This document shows, piece after piece, positions 54,380 through 63,377 of a stretch of DNA of 64,000 nt (its first letter is position 1; each line of letters starts with the position of its first letter). The position numbers and the translations under genes are program-made. Below the pieces are notes generated by a model. The model was not told the origin of the DNA. It ran no database searches and was given only the letters and a program-made list of their open reading frames with translations. Source of the stretch: Vogesella aquatica (GTDB lineage Bacteria; Pseudomonadota; Gammaproteobacteria; Burkholderiales; Chromobacteriaceae); NCBI RefSeq assembly GCF_028548455.1, contig NZ_JAQQLF010000001.1, forward strand, positions 186,001 through 250,000, in the 5' to 3' direction.

Positions 54380-54482
54380 CCGGGCGGCAAGTACCGGTGT
54401 TTGCCATTTTCTGTACCGCCGTGCGGGCTAGCATAAACAGGTCTTCCACCCACGCCGGCCCTGCCGGCAAGCGAGTACCCGC

Positions 54483-55733
54483 ATGATTACCCGAGCACAC
54501 TGCCAGGCGGCCGACGCCCTGGATACGCTGGCCGGTTTTCGCCAGCAGTTCGCCCTGCCACCGGGCGTGATCTACCTGGATGGCAATTCTCTGGGCGCCC
54601 GCCCGCACAGTGCCCTGCTACGCAGCCAGCAGGTAGTGGCGCAGGAATGGGGCGACGGCCTGATACGCAGCTGGAACGACGCCGGCTGGTTCGACCTGCC
54701 CGCCCGCCTGGGCGACAAGCTGGGCCAGCTGATCGGCGCCGCCCCGGGTGAAACGGTGGTAACCGACACCACCTCGCTCAACCTGTTCAAGGCGCTGGCC
54801 GCCGCGCTGCGCATCCAGCAGCAAGACCGCCCCGCGCGACGCGTGATCGTGTCCGAGCGCGATAATTTCCCCACCGATCTGTACATGATCGAAGGCCTGA
54901 TGGACTTGTTGCAGCAAGGCTACAGCCTGCGTCTGGTCGACGAGCAGCTGCCGCTGGACGTCGCGCTGGATGGCGACGTGGCCGTACTGTTGCTGTCGCA
55001 CGTGAACTACCGCACCGGTGCCATGTACGACATGGCCGCCGTCAGCGCCCGCGCCCGCGCCAACGGCACGCTCACCCTGTGGGACCTGGCCCACGCCGCC
55101 GGGGCGGTGCCGGTGACGCTGAACGCCAGCGGTGCCGACTTCGCCGTAGGCTGTACCTACAAATACCTGAACGGCGGCCCCGGCTCGCCAGCCTTTATCT
55201 GGGTAGCGCCAGCGCACCAGGACCGCTTCTGGCAGCCGCTGTCGGGCTGGTGGGGTCACCAGCAACCGTTTGCCATGCAGCCGGCGTATCAGGCGGCCAG
55301 CGGCATACGCCGTTTCCTGTGCGGTACCCAGCCGATTAGCGCCATGGCCATGGTGGAGTGCGGGCTGGACATCGCGCTGCAGGCCGACATGCACGCCATC
55401 CGCGCCAAATCGCTGGCGCTGGGCGACTTGTTCATTACCCTGGTGGCGCAGCAGTGCGGCCAGCATCCGCTCACGCTAATCACCCCGCGCGAGCACGCGG
55501 CGCGCGGCAGCCACGTCAGCTTCTGCCACCCGCACGGCTACGAGGTGATGCAAACGCTGATCGCCCGTGGTGTTATCGGCGACTACCGCGAGCCGGCCGT
55601 GCTGCGCTTTGGCCTGACGCCGCTGTACCTGAGCCACACCGATATCTGGGACGCAGTCGCCACTCTGCAAGACATCCTGGACAGCGAAAGCTGGCGCCAG
55701 CCGCAGTACCAGCAACGTACGGCCGTGACCTGA
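54483..55733 (+). CDS. kynU: Kynureninase
   Basis: 416 residues, full length. A PLP enzyme splitting kynurenine into anthranilate and alanine in tryptophan breakdown. PLP lysine K227 in [15 protein letters not shown]; other landmarks are [44 protein letters not shown] and [13 protein letters not shown]. No kynA or kynB lies next to it, so the other pathway genes are elsewhere. Followed by a DUS-like hairpin. Confidence 0.96.
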   Translation: MITRAHCQAADALDTLAGFRQQFALPPGVIYLDGNSLGARPHSALLRSQQVVAQEWGDGLIRSWNDAGWFDLPARLGDKLGQLIGAAPGETVVTDTTSLNLFKALAAALRIQQQDRPARRVIVSERDNFPTDLYMIEGLMDLLQQGYSLRLVDEQLPLDVALDGDVAVLLLSHVNYRTGAMYDMAAVSARARANGTLTLWDLAHAAGAVPVTLNASGADFAVGCTYKYLNGGPGSPAFIWVAPAHQDRFWQPLSGWWGHQQPFAMQPAYQAASGIRRFLCGTQPISAMAMVECGLDIALQADMHAIRAKSLALGDLFITLVAQQCGQHPLTLITPREHAARGSHVSFCHPHGYEVMQTLIARGVIGDYREPAVLRFGLTPLYLSHTDIWDAVATLQDILDSESWRQPQYQQRTAVT

Positions 55734-55742
55734 GCCCGCGCG

Positions 55743-55780
55743 TGCGGCCAACCCTGGCACCCGGCCCAGGGTTGGCCGCA
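55743..55780. terminator. Hairpin of two inverted DUS-like motifs after kynU
   Basis: Perfect 15-bp arms TGCGGCCAACCCTGG (55743-55757) and CCAGGGTTGGCCGCA (55766-55780) with an 8-base loop. Starts 9 bases after the kynU stop. There is no T-tract, so terminator strength is uncertain. Confidence 0.7.
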
Positions 55781-55824
55781 ATAATCTACAAGCGAACGGC
55801 GGCGATTTACGCTATCAGTAAGGC

Positions 55825-56622
55825 ATGAGCGCCGCCTCCACCATCCGCTACTGGCAAACCCCGCTGTTACCCGGCGTGGAGCTGTGCCGTGCGCGCCATC
55901 TGGATTTCAGCTACGGCCGCCACGTGCACCTGGACTACCACATCGGCCTGGTGCAGTACGGCGGCCAGCGCTTCATCCACAAGGGCAGCAGCCACGCGCT
56001 GGTAGCCGGCACGCTGTCCACGGTAAATCCGGACGAAGTACACGACGGCCTGAGCCTGCTGCCGGAAGGCTACGAAGTGCGTGTGTTCTCGCTGCCACCG
56101 GCACAATTGGCCGCACTGCTGCCGCAGGCCGACGGCCGTTTCTTTGCCACGCCGCTGCTGGCGCGCCCCGACCTGTACGCCGGCTTTGCCCGCCTGCACG
56201 CCTGGCTGGAACAGCCGGCCATCGACCCGCTACTGATAGAGCAAGAAACGCTACGCCTGCTGGCCACGCTATTCAGCCTGCCGGGCCAGCCACACAGCCT
56301 GTCTGCGCCGCAGCTGCAACACCTGCGCGACTACCTGATGGCGCAGCTGGACGCCCGCCACACGCTGGAAGACCTCGCCGCCCAGCTGGGGCTGGGGCGC
56401 TTCGCCTTCCTGCGCCAGTTCAAGCAGCGCACCGGCATCACCCCCTACGCCTGGCTCAAACGCCTGCGGCTGGAGCAGGGCAAGAAATTGCTGGCCAGCG
56501 GCCTGGCTGTCAGCGAAGTGGCACTGGCGGTGGGCTTTTTCGACCAGAGCCATTTTCACCATGGTTTTCGCCAGGCCTACGGCCTGACCCCGGCGCAGTT
56601 CCGCCAGCAGATGGCGGGCTAA
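55825..56622 (+). CDS. AraC-family transcriptional regulator
   Basis: 265 residues. N-terminal cupin-like sensor (HVHLDYHIGLVQYGGQRFIHKG, NPDEVHDGLSLLPEGYEVRVF) and the C-terminal double HTH (LEDLAAQLGLGRFAFLRQFKQRTGITPYAWLKRLRLEQGKKLL, then VSEVALAVGFFDQSHFHHGFRQAYGLTPAQFR split across helices). AraC genes of this type commonly control a nearby LysE exporter; one starts 766 bases downstream. Confidence 0.9.
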   Translation: MSAASTIRYWQTPLLPGVELCRARHLDFSYGRHVHLDYHIGLVQYGGQRFIHKGSSHALVAGTLSTVNPDEVHDGLSLLPEGYEVRVFSLPPAQLAALLPQADGRFFATPLLARPDLYAGFARLHAWLEQPAIDPLLIEQETLRLLATLFSLPGQPHSLSAPQLQHLRDYLMAQLDARHTLEDLAAQLGLGRFAFLRQFKQRTGITPYAWLKRLRLEQGKKLLASGLAVSEVALAVGFFDQSHFHHGFRQAYGLTPAQFRQQMAG

Positions 56623-56681
56623 ACACAGCAAAGCAACACCCCTGCTAGCGTGTCGGCAAGGGGGTTATGGAAGTGCCGCGA

Positions 56682-57209
56682 TCAGTGCGGCGGGTGGCCC
56701 GGGCCGCCGGGCCAGACCGGCACCAGCACCCAGGCCGGTTCGCGGTCGGTATGCCAGGCCGGGGGTTGGCCGCTGCGCCAGGCTGCACTGGATGCAGTTT
56801 CGGCACTATGGCCCTTGGCCACCATGCACTGCTGGTAAGCCAGGTTGTAGCGGTACTGGCGCTGTGCCTGGGTAGCCTGTGCCGATTGCTGGCCACCCAA
56901 TACCCCCGCCAGCAAGCCGATGCCGGCGCCCTGGGCGGCGGCGTGGCGGTTACCGCCCAGCAGGGCGCCAGCTGCTGCCCCGGTGGCCACACCGGCGAGC
57001 ACGCTGTTGGCCGCGACTTCGTCTGCACTATTCCCCGTATCCAGGCTGGCCGCGTGACGTCGGCAGCGCTGCTCGTCCAGCAAGAACTGTTCGAAGGTGG
57101 TTTTCTTGCCCGGCATCACGCTCACCGTGGGCCCGGTGACGGCAGGCGGCGGCAGGGGCGTGGTGCAGGCGGCAAGTAGCAGGCAAAGCAGGGGACAGAC
57201 GGCTTTCAT
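56682..57209 (-). CDS. Glycine-zipper outer-membrane lipoprotein
   Basis: 175 residues. Lipobox LLAAC at Cys15, an N-terminal helical part with RCRRHAASLD, then the glycine zipper AGVATGAAAGALLGG and GAGIGLLAGVLGG, and a C-terminal CMVAKGH block typical of the YMGG-type Gly-zipper lipoproteins. Proline- and tryptophan-rich end. It separates the AraC and LysE genes and reads the other way. Confidence 0.82.
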   Translation of the reverse strand: MKAVCPLLCLLLAACTTPLPPPAVTGPTVSVMPGKKTTFEQFLLDEQRCRRHAASLDTGNSADEVAANSVLAGVATGAAAGALLGGNRHAAAQGAGIGLLAGVLGGQQSAQATQAQRQYRYNLAYQQCMVAKGHSAETASSAAWRSGQPPAWHTDREPAWVLVPVWPGGPGHPPH

Positions 57210-57387
57210 GACGCGTTCCGGCAACAGCTGACGATAGCCAGTGTGGCAGCGGAACTTATCCACACCATGTCCGGCTGGTACGCCTATCGCTATAAAACCG
57301 TACACGCATCGCGTGCAATCGTTTACAAGCCAGCGCGCTACCCTGCGGTCACACTGGGCACTTCCTTATCTGCGTGAAGGTTTTGCC

Positions 57388-58029
57388 ATGCCGACCGAAC
57401 TGTTTCTTACCCTGGGCCTGCTGCACGTGGTGATGCTGGCCAGCCCCGGCCCCGACTTTGCACTGGTACTGCGCAGCAGCCACCACCGCCCGCTGGCGCT
57501 GGGCGCAGCGTTGGGCATTGCGCTGGCCATCTTGCTGCACAGCCTGCTCAGCCTCACCGGCATCAGCGTGCTGCTGTCTGCCGCACCGGGCTTGTTTGCC
57601 GCGCTGAAACTGCTGGGTGCGCTGTATCTGGGCTGGCTGGCACTAGGCGCACTGCGCGCTGCCCGCCAACCCGCCGCCGCGGCCAACCCTGCTGCCGGCA
57701 GCACGCGCGGCAGCGTGGGGCAGGGCATCCGTCAGGGGCTGGCCACCAATCTGCTGAACCCCAAGGCGCTGCTGTACTTTGTCGGCCTGCTGGCCGCCAT
57801 GGTGTCGCCGCAGGTCGGGCTGGCCGCGCGCACCCTGCTGGCAGGCGAGTTGTTCGTGCTGTCGCTGCTGTGGTTCGGTGCGCTGGCGTGGTGCCTGTCG
57901 TCGCCGCGGGTACAGGCGCGGCTGGCCGGCAGCCAGCCGCTGGTGAACCTGGCCAGTGGCGTGCTGTTTGGCCTGGTAAGCCTGACGATTCTGCTGGAGC
58001 TGGCCGGCGGGCTGCCAGCACTGGGTTAG
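57388..58029 (+). CDS. LysE/RhtB-family amino-acid exporter
   Basis: 213 residues, six hydrophobic segments. Family motif ASPGPDFALVLRSS near the N-terminus and LLNPKALLYFVGLLA in the middle. Exports amino acids or their analogues. AAGG upstream of the ATG. Likely target of the AraC regulator. A DUS-like core is at 57679. Confidence 0.92.
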   Translation: MPTELFLTLGLLHVVMLASPGPDFALVLRSSHHRPLALGAALGIALAILLHSLLSLTGISVLLSAAPGLFAALKLLGALYLGWLALGALRAARQPAAAANPAAGSTRGSVGQGIRQGLATNLLNPKALLYFVGLLAAMVSPQVGLAARTLLAGELFVLSLLWFGALAWCLSSPRVQARLAGSQPLVNLASGVLFGLVSLTILLELAGGLPALG

Positions 58030-58215
58030 CGCCTGTTAACACTATTTCTGGCGGAGGTGCAGGCTCGAGCCGTTTTCCAAGGCGGCCAACCTTTAGCAGT
58101 GTGGCCTGCCATAATCAGCGGCGGTTATCGAACCGTGGCACCGGCTTGCCGTCTGGCCATGCAAGGCAAATAATGGGTGCCCACCATCACGCGGCCACGC
58201 CGCCCGGGCCCCACC

Positions 58216-59220
58216 ATGTATAGCGATGACGACCTGAACGCCGCGGTAAACGCCGGCATCTTCAGCCAGGAGGCCGTACACGACTTCCGCAGCCTGGTAG
58301 AACAGCGCCAGCACACTGCGCTGGCGGATGAAGAACACTTCCGCCTGCTGTCCGGCTTTAACGATATTTTTGTGGTCATCGCCTGCACCCTGCTGCTGGG
58401 CTCGGTAGCGTGGCTGGGCAGCCTGCTGGCACCGGCGGCCGGTGCCGCGGCGGTGGCCGCCGGTGCCTGGGGGCTGGCCGAGTACTTTGTCCGCCGCCGC
58501 CGCATGGCGCTGCCGGCCATTGCGCTGCTGGGGGCGTTTGTCGTGGCCTGCCCGGTAAGCATCCTCGCACTGCTGGGGCAAGACAACCGGCCGGACGAGC
58601 TGATGGTGCTGGCCGGCGGCGGCAGTGCCGCGCTGGCTGCCTGGCTGCACTGGCGGCGCTTCCGCGTGCCGCTAACCGTGGCGGCAGGTACCGGCGCGCT
58701 GCTGCTCACGATCATCGGCTTGCTGTTCAGTGCCATACCCGCCCTGCGGCAATACACCGCGCCCATGCTACTTGCCGGTGGTATGGCGACCTTTGCGCTG
58801 GCCATGTTCTGGGACAAACAAGACCCGGCGCGCCTGCAGCGCCAGTCCGACGTGGCCTTCTGGCTGCACCTGCTGGCCGCGCCGCTGATGGTGCACTCGT
58901 TTTTTGACATGCTGGGCATTTTGCAAGGCACTGCCAGCCTGCCGGCGCTGATCGCCGTGCTGGGGCTATACGGGCTGTTTGCCGTGGTATCACTGGCCAT
59001 AGACCGGCGTGCGCTGATGGTGTCGGCGCTGGCTTATGTGCTGTACGCCTTCAGCCACCTGCTGCAAACCGCCGGCCTGGCTGCCGATGGGTTTGCCGTG
59101 GCCGGCCTGCTGATCGGCGGTGGCCTGCTGACCTTGTCCGCCTTCTGGCAACACTGCCGCCGCGCCTTGCTGCCGCGTTTGCCGGCGCGCTGGCTGGCTA
59201 GCCTGCCGCCACTGCAATAG
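58216..59220 (+). CDS. Multi-pass membrane protein of unknown function
   Basis: 334 residues. A cytosolic N-terminus with LNAAVNAGIFSQEAVHDFRSLVEQ, then about ten hydrophobic helices. The overall plan resembles DUF2157-type membrane proteins. Start MYSDDDL at ATG 58216. The next tiny gene begins 8 bases after its stop and is probably co-transcribed. Confidence 0.75.
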   Translation: MYSDDDLNAAVNAGIFSQEAVHDFRSLVEQRQHTALADEEHFRLLSGFNDIFVVIACTLLLGSVAWLGSLLAPAAGAAAVAAGAWGLAEYFVRRRRMALPAIALLGAFVVACPVSILALLGQDNRPDELMVLAGGGSAALAAWLHWRRFRVPLTVAAGTGALLLTIIGLLFSAIPALRQYTAPMLLAGGMATFALAMFWDKQDPARLQRQSDVAFWLHLLAAPLMVHSFFDMLGILQGTASLPALIAVLGLYGLFAVVSLAIDRRALMVSALAYVLYAFSHLLQTAGLAADGFAVAGLLIGGGLLTLSAFWQHCRRALLPRLPARWLASLPPLQ

Positions 59221-59228
59221 GCCACATC

Positions 59229-59393
59229 ATGCGCAAACTTTGGCTACGACTGTGGCGCGACCCGGCCACGCGCTGGCCACTGCAGATGCTGATCGTGCTG
59301 TTGTTGTTGATGCTGGCGGTGTGGCTGTTCGAGCTGGACGCACCGCTGGGCTACCAGCTGCCACTACCGACCGGTGGCAGTGTGGCGGCCTGA
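59229..59393 (+). CDS. Small single-span membrane protein
   Basis: 54 residues: a basic N-terminus RKLWLRLWRDPATRWP, one helix LQMLIVLLLLMLAVWLFEL, and a short tail. Starts 8 bases after the larger membrane protein gene. The basic-then-hydrophobic plan and close spacing support translation, though no strong ribosome site is seen. Confidence 0.5.
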   Translation: MRKLWLRLWRDPATRWPLQMLIVLLLLMLAVWLFELDAPLGYQLPLPTGGSVAA

Positions 59394-59473
59394 GCCTGCC
59401 CACCCGGGCAAGCCACGCGACAAAGCCGGCGCGCAGGCGTAAGGTAGCGTCTTGCCCATGACAGGAGCTTGCC

Positions 59474-59890
59474 ATGACAGGTCCCGCCCGCGCTGGTGCC
59501 TTGATCTACGCCCGCCACCTCGCCAGGTTGGCCGCCTTCTACCAGCAGCTGCTCGGCATGCAGCTGCTGCACGGCGACGCCGAACACCAGGTGCTGGCCA
59601 ACGCCGATTTCCAGCTGATCGTGCACGCCATGCCGCCGCACCTTGCGGCCAACGTGCACATCGACACCCCGCCACAACCGCGTAGCGAACAAGCCATCAA
59701 GCTGTTCTTTACCGTGCCCAGCCTGGCCGACGCCGCCCAGCTGATTGCCGCGCAGGGCGGGGCGCTGTACCGCGAACGCTACCAGGGGCCGGGCTTTACC
59801 GTGTGTAACGGGCACGACCCGGAAGGCAATATCTTCCACCTGCGCGAAAACCACGCCGCACAAGCCAGCCAGGAGCCAACATGCAACTGA
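59474..59890 (+). CDS. VOC-family (glyoxalase-like) protein
   Basis: 138 residues with two beta-alpha-beta-beta-beta modules (LIYARHLARLAAFYQQLLGMQLL and the later LFFTVPSLADAAQLIAAQGG, GFTVCNGHDPEGNIFHLRE). A metal-dependent lyase, dioxygenase or binding protein. It overlaps the next gene by 10 bases. DUS-like cores at 59527 and 59645. Confidence 0.85.
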   Translation: MTGPARAGALIYARHLARLAAFYQQLLGMQLLHGDAEHQVLANADFQLIVHAMPPHLAANVHIDTPPQPRSEQAIKLFFTVPSLADAAQLIAAQGGALYRERYQGPGFTVCNGHDPEGNIFHLRENHAAQASQEPTCN

Positions 59891-60210
59891 ACGACATTCC
59901 GTTTGGCACCACCGACTGGGCCACCATCCCGCGTACCGAACACCCTGGCGATAGCGGCACCGCCTGGTGGCGTACCTGCCAGTTCGGCACCGTTCGCGTG
60001 CGCATGGTGGAATACAGCCCTGGCTACCTGGCCGACCACTGGTGCCACAAAGGCCACATCCTGCTGTGCCTCAGCGGCGAGCTGCATACCGAGCTGGCCG
60101 ACGGCCGCCGCTTTGTGCTGACGCCGGGCACCAGCTACCAGGTAGCCGACCACGCCGAGCCGCATCGTTCGTCCACCCCGGTGGGCGCCACGCTGTTTAT
60201 TGTCGATTAG
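59881..60210 (+). CDS. DHCW-motif cupin-fold protein
   Basis: 109 residues. The cupin strand set carries YLADHWCHKGHILLCLSGELHTEL, the histidine block of DHCW-motif cupins, and the second half GTSYQVADHAEPHRSS. Unknown reaction. Overlaps the VOC gene and lies 9 bases before the next cupin gene, so it is a tight operon. Confidence 0.82.
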   Translation: MQLNDIPFGTTDWATIPRTEHPGDSGTAWWRTCQFGTVRVRMVEYSPGYLADHWCHKGHILLCLSGELHTELADGRRFVLTPGTSYQVADHAEPHRSSTPVGATLFIVD

Positions 60211-60219
60211 GCGCAGCAC

Positions 60220-60729
60220 ATGGACGCCCGTACTACAAGCAACGCCGACGGCGCCTGTGAGCCGTTTGCCGCCGACAGCGTACCCTGGGAAAGTTATCAA
60301 CAGGGCAGCCGCTTCGGCGTGCGTTATCAACAGCTGGGCAGCTTTGGCGGCGCGCAGCACGTCGGCGTCTGCCGCGAAGAACTGGCGCCGGGCAAACAGG
60401 CTTGCCCGCTGCACTACCACATGCAGGAAGAAGAACACCTGCTGATTCTGGATGGCGAGCTCACCCTGCTGCTGGGCGAACAGCGCTACCGCATGCAAAG
60501 CGGCGACTACGTGTGCTTTCCAGCCGGCCAGCAGGTAGGCCACGCGCTGTACAACCACAGCGATACGCCTTGCCGCTACCTGATCATCGGCGAGCGCAAC
60601 CCGCACGACGTGGTGGTGTACCCGGAAAGCGGCCGCGTCGGTGTGCGTAGCCTGGGGCAGGGCTTCGACAGCAAAGCCACCATGGCCTACTGGGACGGCC
60701 AGGCCGGCAGCGACGGCACCACCGCCTGA
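60220..60729 (+). CDS. Cupin-domain protein
   Basis: 169 residues. Cupin motif 1 is CPLHYHMQEEEHLLILDGELTLLLG and motif 2 PAGQQVGHALYNHS, a full metal-ligand set. It ends in a longer, acidic tail with YPESGRVGVRSLG and YWDGQ, as in sugar-epimerase-like or auxin-binding-like cupins. Function unknown. A DUS-like copy (60747) follows the stop. Confidence 0.87.
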   Translation: MDARTTSNADGACEPFAADSVPWESYQQGSRFGVRYQQLGSFGGAQHVGVCREELAPGKQACPLHYHMQEEEHLLILDGELTLLLGEQRYRMQSGDYVCFPAGQQVGHALYNHSDTPCRYLIIGERNPHDVVVYPESGRVGVRSLGQGFDSKATMAYWDGQAGSDGTTA

Positions 60730-60772
60730 GCCACTCCGCCGCCCGCTGCGGCCAACCTTTCACGGAGCACAT

Positions 60773-61141
60773 ATGGCTAGCACCCACGACCTGATCACCC
60801 GCCACTGGGCGCTGGCCAATGCCCGCGACTGGGCAGCGTTTGCCAGCACGCTGCACCCGGGCCTCGAATACCGCGTACCGCAAACCCGCGAGCTGATTCG
60901 CGGCATCGACGCCTTCGTCGCCTTTTACGCCACCTACCCGGGCGACTGGACGGTCACCATCACGCGGCTGATCGCCGACGGCGACAGCGCCGTCACCAGC
61001 ACCGCGTTCCACGTGGAACAACACACGCTGACCGGCATCGCCTTCTTCACGCTGAAAGACAGCCTGATCTGGCGCATCGACGACTGGTGGCCGGAAGACT
61101 ACAGCCCGCCACCACGGCAGGTGGCGGTGGAACGCTACTAG
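60773..61141 (+). CDS. NTF2/SnoaL-like protein
   Basis: 122 residues of cone fold: DLITRHWALANARDWAAFASTLHPGLEYRVPQ, IRGIDAFVAFYATYPG, then IAFFTLKDSLIWRIDDWWPEDY. These small proteins are isomerase-, dehydratase- or scaffold-like. GGAG before the ATG. Last of the VOC-cupin-cupin-NTF2 run, ahead of a terminator. A parS-like palindrome at 61005 falls in its reading frame. Confidence 0.83.
   Translation: MASTHDLITRHWALANARDWAAFASTLHPGLEYRVPQTRELIRGIDAFVAFYATYPGDWTVTITRLIADGDSAVTSTAFHVEQHTLTGIAFFTLKDSLIWRIDDWWPEDYSPPPRQVAVERY
61005..61020 (+). other. parS-like palindrome, copy D
   Basis: CGTTCCACGTGGAACA matches TGTTCCACGTGGAACA, the form known from other proteobacteria, at 15 of 16 positions. 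It lies in the NTF2-like gene (codons AFHVEQ). Confidence 0.4.
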
Positions 61142-61253
61142 GGCTTGCTGGCAGGGATCGCCCTGCTGCGCCCGGTTTCTCGCGCATTGCCGCCGCCTGA
61201 CAAGCGCCGCAGCATCAAAAATAGCGTTAACAGGCCCGAAAGCGCCGCATGAA

Positions 61254-61278
61254 AAAACCGCCCAGAAAGGGCGGTTTT
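61254..61278. terminator. Bidirectional terminator between the NTF2-like and Fur-family genes
   Basis: Perfect 10-bp stem AAAACCGCCC / GGGCGGTTTT with loop AGAAA and A/T-rich ends on both sides, between convergent genes. Confidence 0.93.
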
Positions 61279-61300
61279 GTGTTGCATACGCAGCGCGCAC

Positions 61301-61708
61301 TCAAGCCACGTTGCGCACCCGCACGATGATGTCCACCCGCTCCAGCGCGGTGCCGGGCGGCAGCTCGGGCAGGGGGCCGGCCAGTTGCAGCGGCTGGTGC
61401 ACGTCGGTCAGCTCGCCGGTATCGGCGTTGTAGCAGTGCGGATGCGGCGCGGTGTTGGAGTCGTACACGCGCTTGCCGTTATCCACCACCAGCTCCTGCA
61501 CCAGGCCTTTCTGGCTGAACAGCTTCAGCGTGTTGTACACCGTGGCGCGCGAGATGTCCGGCGTGAGGCTACCCACACGCAGCAGCAGCTCGTCGGCGCT
61601 CAGGTGGCAGTGCTCGGCAAACAGCTCGCAGGCAATCAGCAGGCGCTGGCTGGTGAGCGGAATACCGGCTTCGGCCAGCTTGCGGGCAATATCGTGGTGC
61701 AGGGTCAT
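61301..61708 (-). CDS. Fur-family transcriptional regulator (PerR/Fur-like)
   Basis: 135 residues. The winged helix is LTSQRLLIACELF, SADELLLRVGSLTPDISRATVYNTLKLFSQKGLV, and the metal-binding hinge has HPHCYNADTGEL. The CxxC pairs of structural-zinc Fur proteins are absent, so it is a zinc-free-type Fur or PerR-like member. It lies just downstream of the peroxidase gene, on the same strand, and is probably its peroxide- or iron-responsive repressor. Confidence 0.85.
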   Translation of the reverse strand: MTLHHDIARKLAEAGIPLTSQRLLIACELFAEHCHLSADELLLRVGSLTPDISRATVYNTLKLFSQKGLVQELVVDNGKRVYDSNTAPHPHCYNADTGELTDVHQPLQLAGPLPELPPGTALERVDIIVRVRNVA

Positions 61709-61715
61709 GGTGTAT

Positions 61716-61739
61716 CAGGCCGGGCTTGCACCCGGCCTG
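61716..61739 (-). terminator. Hairpin between the peroxidase and Fur genes
   Basis: CAGGCCGGG / CCCGGCCTG with loop CTTGCA, 16 bases after the peroxidase stop and just before the Fur ATG. It may end or attenuate transcription between the two. No T-run is present. Confidence 0.55.
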
Positions 61740-61754
61740 CCGCTGGGGAAAGGG

Positions 61755-62759
61755 TTAGTTGAACGGCTTCGGTGCCGGGGTCTTGTCGCTGGATGGCGGC
61801 AGGATAGGCAGCTTGAAGTCGGGCTGCTTGCCGGTGAGCGTATGCAGGAAAGACACCACATCGTCCAGCTCCTGTTTGCTGAACTCGCGGCCCAGCTGCA
61901 GCTTGCCCATGGTATCCACCGCCTGGTGCAGGGTGGCAGCCTCGCCGTCGTGGAAGTACGGATAAGTCAGCGCCACGTTACGCAGCGTGGGCACCTTGAA
62001 ATTCATGCGGTCGGCGTCCTTGCCGGTTACCGCTACCCGACCCTCGGCGGTATTGGTGGTGATGTACGGTTTGACCAGGCCCATTTTCTGGAACGAGTTG
62101 CCGCCCACCGCCGGGCCGTTGTGGCAGGCCACACAGCCAGCAGTCTTGAAGGTCTGGTAGCCGCGCAGCTCTTGCGCGCTCAGCGCCTTCTTGTTGCCCT
62201 TCAGCCATTGGTCAAAGCGCGAATCGGGCGTGACCAGCGTGTCTTCAAAGGCGGCAATGGACTGCGTCACGCGGTCGATATTGACCTTGCCATCGCCAAA
62301 TACCTGCTTGAACTCGGTGACGTATTGCGGAATCGACGCCAGCACGTCTACCGCCAGCTCGTGGGTAAACGCCATCTCGCCAGGGTTGGCAATGGGGCCA
62401 CCCGCCTGTTCTTTCAGGTCTTTGGCGCGGCCATCCCAGAACTGCGCCAGATTAAGGCTGGAGTTCAGCACCGTTGGCGAGTTGATCGGGCCTTTTTGCC
62501 AGTTATGGCCGATGGACGTTTTCAGGTTGTCGGTGCCACCCATGGACAGGTTGTGGCAGGAGTTACAGGAAATGAAACCCGAGCGCGACAGCCGCACATC
62601 AAAGTACAGTTTCTTGCCCAGCTCGGCCATGGCCGGGTTTTTCACCTTGGCCGCCTTGATGGGCTGGATAGGCTCATTGGCCGGCGCAGCAGCCTGAACC
62701 AGGGCAATACCCCCACCCAGGGCGAAACAGGCACTGATAGCCAGTACGATCTTTTTCAT
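61755..62759 (-). CDS. ccp: Di-haem cytochrome c peroxidase
   Basis: 334 residues. A signal peptide (IVLAISACFALGGGIALVQA) sends it to the periplasm. Two c-type haem sites: CNSCH (C65, C68, H69) and CVACH (C209, C212, H213). Other landmarks are AELGKKLYFDVRLSRSG, INSPTVLNSSLN, FWDGRAKDLKEQAGGPI and VPTLRNVALTYPYFHDG. It reduces hydrogen peroxide using cytochrome c. Its promoter region carries FNR-like and Fur-like sites, consistent with low-oxygen and peroxide control. Confidence 0.95.
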   Translation of the reverse strand: MKKIVLAISACFALGGGIALVQAAAPANEPIQPIKAAKVKNPAMAELGKKLYFDVRLSRSGFISCNSCHNLSMGGTDNLKTSIGHNWQKGPINSPTVLNSSLNLAQFWDGRAKDLKEQAGGPIANPGEMAFTHELAVDVLASIPQYVTEFKQVFGDGKVNIDRVTQSIAAFEDTLVTPDSRFDQWLKGNKKALSAQELRGYQTFKTAGCVACHNGPAVGGNSFQKMGLVKPYITTNTAEGRVAVTGKDADRMNFKVPTLRNVALTYPYFHDGEAATLHQAVDTMGKLQLGREFSKQELDDVVSFLHTLTGKQPDFKLPILPPSSDKTPAPKPFN

Positions 62760-62814
62760 GATGACGCTCCTTCATGCAGACGAGAGAGAAAGGGCGGAAG
62801 GGTGGGGCTTCCGG

Positions 62815-62849
62815 TTTAGACTGTGTCTAAAAACTGAACCCAGTCTAAA
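62815..62849. promoter_or_regulatory. Fur-type operator upstream of ccp
   Basis: TTTAGAC-TGT-GTCTAAA (62815-62831) is a perfect 7-bp palindrome; AGTCTAAA at 62842-62849 repeats the half site, the two GTCTAAA being exactly 18 bases apart. The shape fits a Fur/PerR-family dimer, and the Fur-like gene is two genes downstream. Confidence 0.65.
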
Positions 62850-62868
62850 GCGGCAGAAAAAGGCGGGC

Positions 62869-62882
62869 TTGATCAGGGTCAA
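62869..62882. promoter_or_regulatory. FNR/ANR-like box upstream of ccp
   Basis: TTGATCAGGGTCAA matches TTGAT-N4-RTCAA of FNR-type regulators. It lies 110 bases upstream of the ccp ATG. FNR activation of ccp is known in Pseudomonas and E. coli, so the role is plausible. Confidence 0.6.
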
Positions 62883-62917
62883 GTATCGAAGCGGTAGCCT
62901 TATAACGCAGGAATTGC

Positions 62918-63325
62918 ATGAAACAACGTGACGCTCAGGCCGCACGGCGGCCATTACGCTACCTGTGGGCCGCCCCCGCCAGCACCATCGGCCTGCTGCT
63001 GGCGCTGCCCTTATGGCTGGCCGGTGGCCGTGCGCAGCGCTGCGACGGCGTGCTGGAGGTGGCCGCCCCGCCGTGGCGCCAGCTGGCACGGCTGCCGTTT
63101 TGTGCCATCACGCTGGGCCACGTGGTGCTGGGTATCAGCCCGGCCGTGCTGGTGCACTGGCGGCAGCACGAACACATCCATGTACGGCAGTACGAGCGCT
63201 GGGGCGGGCTGATGCTGCTGGCTTACCCGGCGGCCAGCCTGTGGCAGTGGCTACGCGGGCGGCGGCCGTATCTCGACAACCCGTTCGAGCGCGAAGCGCG
63301 TGGCGAAGCGGCAAACCGCAGGTGA
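62918..63325 (+). CDS. Small membrane protein of unknown function
   Basis: 135 residues. Two hydrophobic parts: APASTIGLLLALPLWLAGG and ITLGHVVLGISPAVLVHW, then RQHEHIHVRQYERWGGLMLLAYPAASLWQWLRG. The HEHIH cluster could bind metal. Similar proteins exist in proteobacteria without a known function. Divergent from ccp. The DUS-like copy at 63329 follows the stop. Confidence 0.72.
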   Translation: MKQRDAQAARRPLRYLWAAPASTIGLLLALPLWLAGGRAQRCDGVLEVAAPPWRQLARLPFCAITLGHVVLGISPAVLVHWRQHEHIHVRQYERWGGLMLLAYPAASLWQWLRGRRPYLDNPFEREARGEAANRR

Positions 63326-63377
63326 AAGTGCGGCCAACTACGGCTAAAATGCCGCCTTCACTTAGCGGGAGGCCGCC

